A stretch of DNA of 64,000 nt from Garcia nutans (lineage: Eukaryota > Streptophyta > Magnoliopsida > Malpighiales > Euphorbiaceae). The DNA is taken from positions 34,526,001-34,590,000 of the forward strand of contig CANTUV010000039.1 of NCBI GenBank assembly GCA_947685225.1, read 5' to 3'. A program made the position numbers and the translations under genes. Of the stretch, positions 11,690 to 23,242 are shown piece after piece; position 1 is the stretch's first letter; each line of letters opens with the position of its first letter. The notes below the pieces were generated by a model that worked only from the letters and a program-made list of their open reading frames with translations, had not been told where the DNA came from and searched no databases.

Positions 11690-12720
11690 ATTTCAAAATT
11701 GTGACAATAAACTTAAATTTAACCATAATATTTTAGCTACATTGATGTAGTTGATGTTGAGGTTTTGAAGTTGTTGTTCTACTTTCTTTAGTGATACTTT
11801 TTATTTCAGAAAATAGAGTTGATTTTCTTTTTCCATAATTATACAATTAATCTTATTCTCATAAATGGAACAAACCTTTATGAAATTAAGATTCTTTAGC
11901 TTTAGATTTTCAATAAAAGGGAAAATCAATTTATATTCTTTGGTTTTAAAAGAAATTTCTTCATAGTTAACTATATAGGGAGTCCCAAATATAACACTCT
12001 GATGAATTTCTTTTACTAAAATAAAACATTTTAATTTTGAAATTCCCTAAAGCAATAGATGCCTCAGTTTTTAAAGTGATAGTGAGTTTTGAATTATTTG
12101 TAGAAATAAGTTTTTCTCTTGTTTTTTCTTAAAAACGCTTTGGAACAACATCTTTTCTTAGATAGTTCAAATCAACCCCTATATAGAAAAGGCCGATTAT
12201 ATTTATTTCAAAATTATCGGGGAGGACAATAGTAACTTCGATCAGGTATTTCCTAGAGGTTGTTTTTTTAAGTAGAAAAAAAAAATATTTTGGAATATTT
12301 TCAAGTGTTTCAATTTTTTCTCGATTCCTCGTCTTTTGTTTCTTTCTCTCCCTTTTCGTAGGTTTCCTCATACACTAATTTTGAAAGAAGTGTTTGGGTG
12401 TCTATAAATCCTCAAGTTTCCTCTATTTGTGTACTTTTAATTCCATTTCGATGGATTCGATTTCCTCTTGGAGGTTTTGAATTGTGGTTGATGGTTTTGA
12501 AGCTTTGCCTTGTCCTAGAATTGTTGTTAAATTATAAGAATTCCTAAGAACTACTGGATAAGATGTGGTTTTTGGAGTGGATGGTCTCAGATTTTCTCCT
12601 AAAGATTGCATAAGTTTTTCTAAGAATTCTTTTTGGGCTTTAGGATTCTTAACGTGTTTGAGTATTCTTTTCTCATTTTTAGAAGAAGAAGAAGAAGAAG
12701 GACAGAGAGAGAGGAGAGAA
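11690..12720 (-). pseudogene. Degenerate retropepsin-containing fragment, probably endogenous pararetrovirus
   Basis: On the minus strand, fragments at 12423-12611 and 12129-12371 and a frameshifted continuation to about 11760 lie in colinear order. The second fragment carries a hydrophobic aspartic-protease-like segment followed by KDVVPKRF. The position expected for the catalytic Asp-Thr-Gly is altered, with Tyr in place of Asp, so the protease should be dead. A stop directly after VPKRF and a frameshift near 12000 add to the damage. No RT follows, because the fragment ends near the broken LTR of A. My reading is a caulimovirid-type (or related retroelement) polyprotein scrap upstream of RT; this rests on recognition only. 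A GAA microsatellite sits at 12682-12700. Confidence 0.45.
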
Positions 12721-12838
12721 CTACCAATTAGGTTTGTTTAATTGGTTGGAATGTGGAGAATTAGAAGGAGGGATGCTATTTATAGAGTTTTTGAGGTAAA
12801 AAAATCAAATGAAAGAGGCTTTAAGTTGTTGTGTTAGT

Positions 12839-13005
12839 AAAATGGCTTGCAATAGCAAAATGGACTTTTGTGGCAGATTTTCTGCCCCATGCAGCAACAC
12901 TGGTTGATGCAGAGCAGCTAGCAAAATGGCTCATCGTGGCAGTAAAATGGACTTTTATGGCAGATTTTTTACCCCACGCAGCAGCACTGGTTGCTGCAGG
13001 GCAGC
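12839..13005. repeat. Two-copy 84-bp direct repeat
   Basis: Unit 1 (12839-12918 plus four bases) and unit 2 (12923-13005) share AAAATGGC..., ATGGACTTTT, GGCAGATTTT and GCAGCA blocks. Each unit also contains a smaller internal echo (AAAATGGCT and AAAATGGAC). A plus-strand frame runs across both copies but looks like a by-product of the repeat. Confidence 0.8.
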
Positions 13006-13050
13006 TTGATATCCTAAATGGACACTTTTATAGTTGGACATTTTCATGAA

Positions 13051-13412
13051 GGGACTTTTAGATTTAGGCTCATACATTGAACCTAAAACTTAGACTTTTA
13101 GATTTAGGCTTATACATTGAATCTAAAACTTGGACTTTTAGATTTAGCCTCATACATTGAACCTAAAACTTGGACTTTTAGATTTAAGCTCATACATTGA
13201 ACCACAAATTTGGACTTTTAGATTTAGGCACTTATATTAAACCTAAAACTTGGACTTTTAGGTTTAGGCCCATACATTGAACCTAAAACTTAGATTTTTA
13301 GATTTAGACTCATAGATTGAGCTTAAAACTTGGACTTTTAGACTTAGGCCATTATGTTGAACCTAAAACTTGAATTTTTAGACTTGAGCTCATACACTGA
13401 ACCTAAAACTTG
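13051..13412. repeat. 40-bp phased minisatellite, eight full copies plus partial ends
   Basis: Full units start at 13081, 13121, 13161, 13201, 13241, 13281, 13321 and 13361, exactly 40 bases apart with no indel. Partial units flank both ends. The consensus falls into four decamers: ACCTAAAACT, TGGACTTTTA, GATTTAGGCT, CATACATTGA. Copies differ by substitutions only. No CRISPR-like unique spacers are present. Confidence 0.95.
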
Positions 13413-14015
13413 GTTAGACATAGACATTATGTTAGCATAAGCATAGACTAAGAAAACTAAAATTATAAGTTAAAGCTCCCAATCGAAAAATGGATAGAAC
13501 TTCATATGCTTTTATTCCTATTCAAACATGATATATGCGAGCTTACTTGGAATTTCAATGCGAGCATCAAGCCTATTAAATAAAAACATTTTCCCTCTTT
13601 TTTTTCCTTTGCAACTTATAGATGTTGCATTTACTTTTTTTTTTTTTACATTCTTTTGGGGAATTTGTGCCTTTCCTAGAGTCCATAAGGGATAGAGTTG
13701 AAATTCCTTATTTTTGGATTTTTAATTCTAATTTAAGTTAAACTTTATTTATTTTATCTTTATATTTTGTGGATGAACTATCTATGCCATGTATATTATA
13801 TTATTCTTGCATTATTACTTATCATTTCATACTATAATTGTCGTTTTCATGAAACTATTTTGCAAGTTTTAATTTAATTTAAGGCCAAATCATGTTTACT
13901 TAAACTAAGCAAAAACCTAGCTCCTGAATCCATCCTTTGATTCAAGGCTAGTGATATTAACTTAGGATATAATTGGAGTCAATTATATTTTTTATTTTTC
14001 TTAATTTTTTTCTTT
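13413..14015. other. AT-rich DNA with no recognised feature
   Basis: I see no coding potential or terminal repeats here. A poly(T) run lies at about 13639-13648 and an AT-rich stretch near 13990-14020 could be the decayed tail of the adjacent LINE. Confidence 0.5.
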
Positions 14016-15494
14016 TTAAAAAAATAAGTTTACATGATGACTCAAATTCCTGTTTCTACGACTAAAGCACCGAGAATAATATAACGTGAGGAAGAGTAAT
14101 TTCAACACTTTTATGTAGGTAACTGCCCAATTGAGCATTTTGGCTCCCCCATCAATCCAAACCTCACAACTACAAATAATTTGCTCCACCAAATAAGGAA
14201 ACTCTGAGGAATATGCTTTCATCCACACCACAAATCTCAGGAAAATTAAGTTAATCATTTTCCTCACATTCAACTACACATTATTAGATATAATTTCATT
14301 TTGGAATAATCAAAAGGGCCAAATCACTCTATAAAGAACAAGAGACCATACCTTTCTTTCAAAATTCCACATTGCAAAAAAGTTCCATTAATAAAAAAAG
14401 CTGGTTTAGATAAAAATGGGTACACCAAAATTGGTTCCACCAACCAAGAATAAAGCTCCTCACATGCCAATAGACAAAGCAATGGAGAAATAAATGACTG
14501 AAAGTCTCTATATTGGACTTACAGAGTGGATAAAAATTTAGGGAAGGTTCCATTATACCAATTTTGATGTTTAGCCAAATTATCCCTTATATTTATTTTT
14601 TCATGAAGATCCATCCACACAAAAATCTAAATTTTTGGAGGCACTAAAGATTTCCACATTGAAATATAACCACAATTAGATGGTTCAGAGGGGGCTAAAG
14701 CAAGCAACTCAAATTGTTTTGTGAAAGACTTGATCATGTACATGCCTTTATTATTAAAGCTCTAGATCATCTTGTCTTCATCGTATAGCTTTGGAGATTT
14801 GTTGTCTAGCACAGATAACATATTAGAGTACAACTCTTCTTCCCACATAAACAAATATTTTCTCTGAGTAAAACTCCAAACCCAAGAATTGCTAGCCTAA
14901 TAACCAAAGTCCATAACTTTCCCCTCCTTATTGTAGCAAAGAATAAATAATCTAGGAAACACTTTGGAGAGAGGTTCTAATCCTACCCAAAGGTATGACT
15001 AGAACCTTATAAAGTCACCCTTGCCCAACCATATTCTAACCCTTGTTTGATAATATTAGCCAAACATGGATCACTTGTAGAAGTCACAATATCTTTCTAG
15101 TAGATTGTTAAATTGCCACTAAAACTTCCCAAATGCACATTGTTCCCTGCAAACTTTGATTTGATAACCTGCTTCTATAAAGAACAATACGATTGGCCTA
15201 GCCTTCATATCCATTTAAAGAGAAGAGCTTTATTTTCTTAGAGGATTGAGCACATCCCCAAACCATCAAACTTCTTAGCTTTTTTAACAATATCCCAACT
15301 AATACAATGTAGCCTTCATTTTTCATCAATCCCCCACCAAAAAGAATTACTCTTGAATTTTTTTCAATTTCCTTAGAAATACCAAGAGGAATCTTACAAA
15401 TAGATAGATAATGAAAGGGCAAGTTATTTAATACTACTTTAATCAAGGTTAGTCTACTATCCAAAGATAAATGAGTGGCCTTCCACGAAGCCAT
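14016..15494 (-). pseudogene. 3' part of L1-type LINE ORF2
   Basis: Read on the minus strand, 15494-15198 encodes SWKATHLSLDSRLTLIKVVL and NNLPFHYLSICKIPLGI, the distinctive end of plant LINE reverse transcriptase. Further down, the segment near 14600 (VWMDLHEKINIRDNLA) and then the CKSNIETFSHLFLHC segment at 14359-14553 form the zf-RVT zinc-binding C-terminal domain. Many stops and frameshifts separate the pieces. The catalytic RT core and the endonuclease are absent, as expected for a 5'-truncated LINE copied by target-primed reverse transcription. The 3' end and poly(A) tail are not clear. Confidence 0.85.
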
Positions 15495-15749
15495 TTTCTT
15501 CTTGATTCTACTAACAATATACTACAAGAAATTGATAAATAGTGACCATTAAAATCATAATTTATTTTGGGTGACGAAAATTTAGCATAATGAAGATTAT
15601 CACTATAACCTCGTAATATTTTGTATATGAGACAAAATTTATTATCGTCACCATAAAAGTTTTGATAACAAAAACACATTACCGTCATCAATTATGTTCC
15701 TTTAAGTGACACTAATATCGTCATATTTTGCATTATTAATTTGTTATCT

Positions 15750-16051
15750 AATATTGTATATCGCAATTAAAAGTGAGATTAAATGACAATATAGTTTGCG
15801 TCAGTAATAAATTTTTATTTGGTGTCGACAACATTTGCACCATGATATTTGATAATGTATAGTGACAAAAATATTGTCATGATTATAATATAATGTTTGT
15901 CATTTAATGTTGTATATCATCATTAAAAGTCAGACTAAATATGACAATATCATTTGCATTAACAATAAACTTTTGTTTGGCAATGACAACCTTTGTATCA
16001 TGATATATGATAATATATAATAGCTAAACTATCGTCATGATTAGTGTAATG
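15750..16051. repeat. ~159-bp tandem repeat, left pair
   Basis: Two units, anchored by TTGTATATCGCAATTAAAAG near 15753 and TTGTATATCATCATTAAAAG near 15913, share GTCATGATTATAATATAATG and TTTGTCATTTAAT blocks. Two further units lie at 18681-19010, beyond the solo LTR. They look like subterminal repeats of the surrounding CACTA-type element. Confidence 0.75.
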
Positions 16052-18675
16052 TGTAACATTCCTGGACAATTCTCACATAAAACTATTAGAGAATGTTACT
16101 CAATATACTATCAGTACTCTAATCAATTCATCGGCAAAGTTTCCTTTTAAAGTGTTACAAAAAAAATTTTCAAATAATAATACAATCTGTATAATACAAC
16201 ACTTATAAATCTAATATTTAAACCAATCTCCAATATCTCCAGTAAACCAAATATTAATTATAAATCAAATAACCATCATAAGTTTATCAATAAAAAATAA
16301 ATATTTAATACATTACTTGATTTAATAATCATTCACTAAAATCTAAAACTTCATTCTCTAAATACATATCTTCCTTTCTCGTTTATAAATTTGTACAATC
16401 TCTCAAATAGATAAGATAAATTGCATATATATATATACCTTATAACTTACAAGTACAATATACAAAAGATCTCTATACGTACTATAGATAATTTCTGATA
16501 TCCTTAATTCCACTTCTTAACTTGCTCCAATGACCTGATACCAGTGTGTCGGAAAGTAATTCTAACACGCTAAGCAAAGCTTAATGGTGCTTGTATAAAC
16601 ATATTTTTTTCACTTTATATTAAAGAAAAATACTTACAAAAATATAGTAATAATACTCAGTTTTAATAAATATTTCAATATATTAAATATTTTCAATAAG
16701 AAATCAACATAATATTTTAATTACACAAAATAATAACTTTAACTTTATAAAAGTCATCATGCTATACTACACTTTCGGTATTACAACTTTTTTATTTTTG
16801 AATCATTCTATTTAACACTTACTTTCTCATTTGTTAATATTGCTCATATTACACTTATTTATTTTTCAGTAAGTCTTACTTTTCGGTTTCACATATGGGA
16901 TAATTTCATTCAATTTATAATTTTGGCACATAGATTTAGTACTATACTTTGGAGCACTTTGTATCTTATATCATTATATACACTTTTAATCTTTATAACA
17001 CTTAGAAAGTTATTGATCAATTCAATATTTTGAATATAACATTTCTATTCCATGCATTAGGACTTTCACTTGAAATATTAGTATATACATTATCAATCAC
17101 TTTCACATTGTAACAGAGTAAGTCAATTTTAAATAATTGACTTATATTATTGTTTTGGATTTCTTCCATTATTCATAACATCATATTCACATATATTTTC
17201 AATATAGATAACTTCATTAAATATCCCCATACACGTTGAACTCAGATTATAGGTTTGGATAATGGGTCATTGTAGCAATTTTAATGCCAAATCCCAAGAA
17301 TGTATAATGGCAATTATGCCCACTGTCACTGATAACACAATGTGTCTATTAATAGCACAAGGTGCCCACTATCACTATGGCTATCCTCCCTATGACTAGC
17401 CATTCAATCCAAAGGTAGATCTAAAATTAGTATGATTTGGGCAATTCATTAGTTTTAATTAACATTGAATTATGTATATCACTTCAATGGAACAATTATT
17501 TGATCAACACTTGGTATTACACATATTTATCATATATTCAAAATTTATTACACTACTAATTAGGGTTGATTTCAAAAATCCTTTACACTTTAAGGCGTTA
17601 TAGTCATTTAGGCCGAAATCACGGGTGAAAGACAAGAAAAAGAGATATTTTGGGCAAATTTCTTTAAGTGACACGCCCAATGATATAGGCGTGTCAATGA
17701 CCATGTCATTTACCCATTTTACAAAAGTTTTGACACCCCCAACGACATGGGTGTGTCATTGGGCATATCATTTATTTTGAAATACAGTAGCTATGACATG
17801 CCTAGTAACATGGACATGTCACTGGCCACGTCAGGCAAAAATTCTGCATTTCGCACACTTAACCATTTTAACGTAATATATTCAAAACCTATGATAAAAA
17901 TGAATCAAATCTAATTTTTTTTGACATAAAATAGTCTACAACTAATACTTTACTTAAACTTCAATTAATCGAGCCTTCAATCATCACTAATGGCAAAAAC
18001 AACATCAAACTACCCAATTCTTATAAAGATTGAATTAAGAATCATACTCACCACATATAAGTTCTTTTAATTCATTTTTCACTCATCAATCCATTTAATC
18101 AATATTTTTAAGAAATAATTCATTATAAATGACTCAATCAATCAATTCAAACATTAAAACTCATAGAAATTCAAATATTTGTAAATTAAAATACATAAGC
18201 ACTTACCTCTTTCAAAATCTCTTTTCTTCTTTAATCACTTGTTAATAATCTCAACATTTCCAGCTTAATCTTCTTAAACTTATGACTAGTTGTGATTTTC
18301 TTTTAAATTTTAGCTAAATTCTTGAAAAGAAGGAAGAAAGGAGGAGTTTTTTTTTGGTGGTGTTGGTGATGATGAACGTTGATGAAAATGGAAGAAGAAG
18401 AAAGAAGTTTCTACATAAATACACATCTATCCACACACATATATATGGCTTAATCTAGTGTGGCCAATCTCATTTTAACTATGGTGCACCATCTTTCTTA
18501 TCCTTTTATTCTAATTTGATTTTTAGTCTCGTAAAACTGTAAAAATAAATAATTTCTTCAGTAAATTTTTAAGATTCACTATTCACATCACTTATCCGTG
18601 TAACTTACATCACAATTCACTATTAATTATCAATATTAAATTAAAAGTTTAGTATTTAAAATTTTATATATTACA
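16052..18675 (-). repeat. Solo LTR (S), about 2.6 kb
   Basis: The edges on the plus strand are TGTAACATTCC and TATATTACA, so on the minus strand the LTR runs TGTAATATA...GGAATGTTACA. The flanks are TAATG (16047-16051) and TAATT (18676-18680), a four-of-five target duplication. It interrupts an otherwise recognisable ~159-bp repeat unit, which reads through once the LTR is removed. Orientation is inferred from an A-like block near 16550 and the GTTACA end. Inverted GACACG-type arms lie at 17665-17835. No coding region is present, so recombination between two LTRs probably removed the interior. Confidence 0.85.
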
Positions 18676-18680
18676 TAATT

Positions 18681-19010
18681 TTTTTCATTTAATATTATAT
18701 ATTGTCATTAAAAGTGAGATTAAATACAACAATATTATTTGAGTCATCAATAAATTTTTGTTTGGTAACAACAGTTTTTGTGTCATAATATATAATTATA
18801 TATAGCGATGAAACTATAGTCATGATTATAGCATAATGTTTGTCATTTAATATTGTACATCATAATTACAAGTGAAATTAAATATGATATTATTTGTGTT
18901 AGCAATAAATTTTTATTTGGTGACAACATTTGTGTCATAATATATGATAATATATAACAACAAAACTATCATCATGATTGAAATGTAATATTTGTCATTT
19001 ATAAATGAAA
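18681..19010. repeat. ~159-bp tandem repeat, right pair
   Basis: Units anchored near 18692 (ATATATTGTCATTAAAAG) and 18850 (TTGTACATCATAATTACAAG) continue the array that stops at 16051. The first unit here resumes exactly where the unit broken by solo LTR S left off. Confidence 0.75.
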
Positions 19011-19112
19011 AACTGGGGATTTAGTGACTATTTTTTTAGCACGAGTCATACTTCTAGTGGGACATTATCCTCACAATCATTAATCATTGTTGCTTAACTA
19101 CAATAAAGAGTG

Positions 19113-19508
19113 CACAAGTTGGAATCTCACTTGGAAGATGAAACAGTTATGCGACGAGAGCTTCAAGGAGTATTGGAAGCAGAAACAGTTATGCGATGAG
19201 AGCTTCAAGGGGTATTGACTTATCTTTTACAAAAGGTTGATGGGGAGGTGCCTGCTTAGTTTACAAATCTGTTTTCTAGAATGGTATGTTCCTTGCATAT
19301 ATATTATTTGAATTATTCTATTTAATTATTATATATTATATATAAGATAATTACTTTTTAAATATTTGAAATTTAAAGTACAATTTTGATTCTCCGTATT
19401 TAGGCACGTGATGAAGGGGGTAGACAAGACTCACCAGTAGTTGCAAGACCATCATCATCTGCTAGCCAGAATAATCATGAAGATGTTAATCGACTTGGTA
19501 CTCCTTAG
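19113..19508 (+). pseudogene. Last two exons of a CACTA (En/Spm-like) transposase
   Basis: Exon 19113-19283 encodes LEDETVMRRELQGVLEAE and so on, a charged coiled-coil-like segment, ending FTNLFSRM. One in-frame stop (TAG near 19257) breaks it. A GT...AG intron fits 19284-19403, and the second exon 19404-19508 encodes ARDEGGRQDSPVVARPSSSA and stops at TAG 19506. Two exact-length 42-bp units (19134-19175, 19176-19217) duplicate 14 codons. The C-terminal coiled coil, the final intron and the position just before the terminal GCGACGG array match the end of a CACTA TNP2-type gene. The catalytic domain is not in this window. Confidence 0.6.
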
Positions 19509-19809
19509 TATCTATTAGTTGGTTCGATATGAGATTTTGGTGTCTTGACAATTTTCTGCTTATGTTGAGAATTAGATTGTATGATAGTTGTTTAGGGAGT
19601 TAAGTGCTTCGAGATAATCTTTCAGTGCTGGTGTTTATGATGAAAACTTAAATGTTTTGTTGCTTTCAATACAATACTATTGAAGGTTATTTTTATTATG
19701 AAATTTTATTAAAAAATATTATCAGATACAAGTTCATAAATATGGATACAGGTTTATAAATAGGGATACAATTTGAACACCATTACAATTATTAATATCA
19801 AAAAATAAT

Positions 19810-20304
19810 TAAATTTTGTAACAGTTATAAACCGTCGCAAAAGTGGTAATGTAAAGTATAAAATAAATTTTGCGAAAGTTATTGACCATGGCAAAAAGTA
19901 ATAATATAAATTATAACAAAAACTTTGCAATAGTTCATAACCATCGCCAAAGACAATATTGTAAAATATAAAATAAATTCCGCGATGGTTATAATATTAT
20001 ATATATAAAATAGCGACGGTTATATGACCGCTGCAAAATATTCATTAGCAAAATATAACGACAGTTACGTAACCATCACTAAATTTTTCAAAACAAAATA
20101 TAAATTGATTTTTAGCAATAGTTATATTAAGTGAAATTTAGTAAACCATCGCAAAATATTGTTTGGCGACGGTTATGCCAGCGGTTGACTAAAATTGTTG
20201 CTAAGTAACCTAGCGACAACTTTATTTGCGACGATTTTCTCACTGTCGGAAGAGGTGTTTTGCGTCGATTATAACCATCTCTAAATCCTTGGTTCTTTGT
20301 AGTG
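19810..20304 (+). repeat. CACTA subterminal GCGACGG array and terminal repeat
   Basis: About a dozen variants of GCGACGGTTAT or its inverse (for example AACCATCGC, GCGATGGTTAT, GGCGACGGTTATG) alternate in both orientations up to the terminal TTCTTTGTAGTG. Such arrays bind the transposase in CACTA elements. Confidence 0.78.
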
Positions 20305-23242
20305 TTAATATCATAAATTATCATTATATATGGTACTCCAAATGACTAAAAACAATCGTCATAAAAGCTAATCAGTTTGGTCATAAAATTCTAGTGTCAT
20401 TAGATTTTTAATGATATTAGTGACATAATAGATATTCAATTAGTTGTTCATAAAAAAGCATGAAATGGAGATTGCTCTAAGGTTACAGGTTATGAAGTAT
20501 TCAACGTACGAGTTAAAGTAGCTAGTAAACTTTCCAAAAATTAATTATTCTCTGCATTAGATGCCCTTGAATAAGTGTAAAATTAAATTAATTCAATAGC
20601 TAGTACTACTATTTAAGCAACCAACTATTACATACAAGTAATCAACTATTTACGTTGAGTATTTAAGCAATCAACTTTTTAAATACAACCTAAAAAAATT
20701 GAAAAAAGACCTTGAAGTTAAAAAGACTTACTGTATTTTGCAAATATTGATCGTGCACTGATCCAATTGTTTTTTTTATCCTTCACAGCCTGATATCTAC
20801 CTTGATTGAAGGTTGTCCTTAAGTTGCAACATCTGAAAAGCTCAAAGCTAGAAACTAAGGATAAATTTCAATATCAGAATAATCTAATTCTCCTTCTACG
20901 ATGTACAATGGTATAACATAAGGGCATTTAAAATTTCATAAAAAAAGATAAAAGTAAAGAAAACAAAGGGTATTTATTTTGAATTTTAAGTGGCAAGCAA
21001 CTTAAGAGATCTAGGATTTATGCACAACACTAAAATGAAGCTAATATCAACTTCTATGGTTCTATCGTACACCTTCCCATGTTCACAAGGATTTATTAAA
21101 AAGAAAAACTACAATTTGGATATCTCAACAAAAAGTTTTTGTTTTGATAATAAGAAATGCATCTAAAAATGACAATAAAAGGCACTAATCATTTTACTTG
21201 AGAATGTCTAAATTCCTAGTATTTTATTCCCAAAGGGTCTTTCCTTAAGCCATCAACTAGAAAATCTCACTTGAGGAGGACAATGTTAGGGACCCATTAA
21301 GTCGACAAGAAGGCAATTAACAAATGTGCTTCAATTTATTTTAGGATTTTGCAGGAATAAGTTAATGACAAAACAACTTCACCATCCATTCATACTTAAA
21401 CTAAAACATCGTAAAAATAGTAGTCAAAAGAATAATAAACATAAGTATATCTGACACCAAGATAAGCTCATTAAGGTTACTAATTTACAAAAATGATTCA
21501 TCTAAATAACATCTTTCATGACATAAAAAAGCAGAGCAACTTGTGGTAGCATAAATAGTCTACATTTCATTGATGAAATAATTTGTCTTTAATGGCTAAT
21601 AGTCACTCTAAGTTCTAATTCAACAAAGGAAGACGGAGAAATAATTTAAGGTATTTCTTTCAACAACTACAATGGTAATAATATTTTGCATAAAAAACAA
21701 AAGTAGACCAAAAACATTCAAATTATTACAAGATAAATTTTTTTAGAATGACCTGAAAATAATGCAATATGCAATATAAATTGCATCAATGATAAAATGT
21801 TAACATTTGAACTTTGATACATTTTGATAAAAAAAATGTTGTTATTCAAAAGGATTATTTTTGTAATTCCAAATCTCTATCAATTTAGTTAGGATAAAAT
21901 AGATCTAGACCTTAGAAAGTTTTTTTTAAAAAAAACCTTTATTAAATTGGTATACAATCATAGTAAAAACCCATGCCCTCCACAACTAATCCAGATTTTT
22001 TAGAATAGTTAATTTAATAACCATAATACAAGTTCTAGAGAATTTTAATTAAATTGATAATAATTTCCCTCATAATTAGTTCCCAATTTAAGTAGAATAA
22101 AATTTTAAAATGCATAAGAAATAAATATGTTTACCAAAAGCTATTATAATTAATATTCACTATTAGAAAGAAAAAGAGTGTGTACCTAGTTGGAAAGAGT
22201 TCATTTTAGATTGCCACCGGAGGTGATAAGAAGATGTTGTTGCTGATTCCAGTAGACATCCATCATTTTTTGAGCTTTCTATGATCGATTTCAGAGTTAC
22301 ATATAGAGAGAGAGGAATTCTGGCATTGAATGAGATATTAAATAAAAGAAAAACCCTAATTTGATAAGAAAGATCCTATCTTTGGATTTGTAATTATTAG
22401 GAAAACTAATCTTTGACCCTTTTTTACGGGTTGTTAGTTGTATCAGGGGAAGGGGATCTTTTATTTAGTGATTCATTGTGGCAAGTTCCATGAATTATTT
22501 TATTTTTCTTGCATTTGTACATGATTTTTTTTTAACTGAGCATTTGTCCATAAATTTGCTTGGAATGGAATTAAAGAGATAACCAACATTTTTTTTATTA
22601 TAATTTTATTATTTTCTCTTAAATTTTGCTAGAATATCTATAAATCACAGTTAACTCTTTTATATTTGGTTGCCCAAAAATATATTAAAAAATAAATTTA
22701 AAAAATAATAATAATTTAATTTTCCTTTAATTGCTTAATAACATATCAGTGATTCAATTTTGTTCCCACTTATTTTGCTTGAATTTAATTTTTCAAACAA
22801 CATGATTAGAAGTATAACAATTATTTTCCTTGAATTTAATTTTTCAAACAGCATGATTAGAAGTATAACAATATAGTAACATCACATTGGACTGACTATA
22901 AAATTGGGAATGGAGTAATTCTTTGGAACATGGTTCAATATTTATTTTAAATTCCTAAATAATTTTTTTCTTTTTCTTTTTATTTTTCTTTTGATCAAGT
23001 AAACTAAATTTAATTTTCAATATGTAATTTAATCACTAATTATATAATTGAGAATAGTTTATGGTGCTGATGTGGTCTAAAATTCAAAAATTGTTCTATA
23101 ATATAAAAATGAATACAATTCGATTAAGAAAAAAAAATTAAAGATGAACTTATCATATTTGAGATTATGAATGGTGCTTATCATATTAATCAGAGCTTAA
23201 AAATATAATTAATTCTAGGTATATTGGAGCCTAATATGAATG
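20305..23242. other. AT-rich DNA without a recognised gene
   Basis: The first ~150 bases still carry GTCAT/GTGAC motifs like the left part of the CACTA region. A short island at 22195-22330 has, on the minus strand, a pyrimidine-rich leader, ATGATGGATGTC and about 22 codons, which could be a captured 5' exon; I cannot identify it. At 22770-22871 a 51-bp unit is duplicated in tandem (22770-22820 and 22821-22871) with two mismatches. Confidence 0.5.

Larger units (their letters stand above)
15520..20304 (+). mobile_element. CACTA-type transposon remains (possibly two nested elements)
   Basis: The left edge reads TACTACAAGAAATTG (a C-to-T change from CACTACAAGAA) at 15520. The right edge reads TTCTTTGTAGTG ending at 20304, that is CACTACAAAGAA inverted. 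Flanking trinucleotides are ATA and TTA, an imperfect duplication. The left subterminal DNA is rich in GTGAC/GTCAC and the right in GCGACGG, so the two ends may come from different elements. GTCA-type motifs also continue past 20304. The interior holds a tandem array, an inserted solo LTR and the last exons of a transposase. Confidence 0.6.

Noticed and set aside
13051..13412. Possible CRISPR array
   Set aside because: Units are contiguous 40-mers without unique spacers, in plant DNA.
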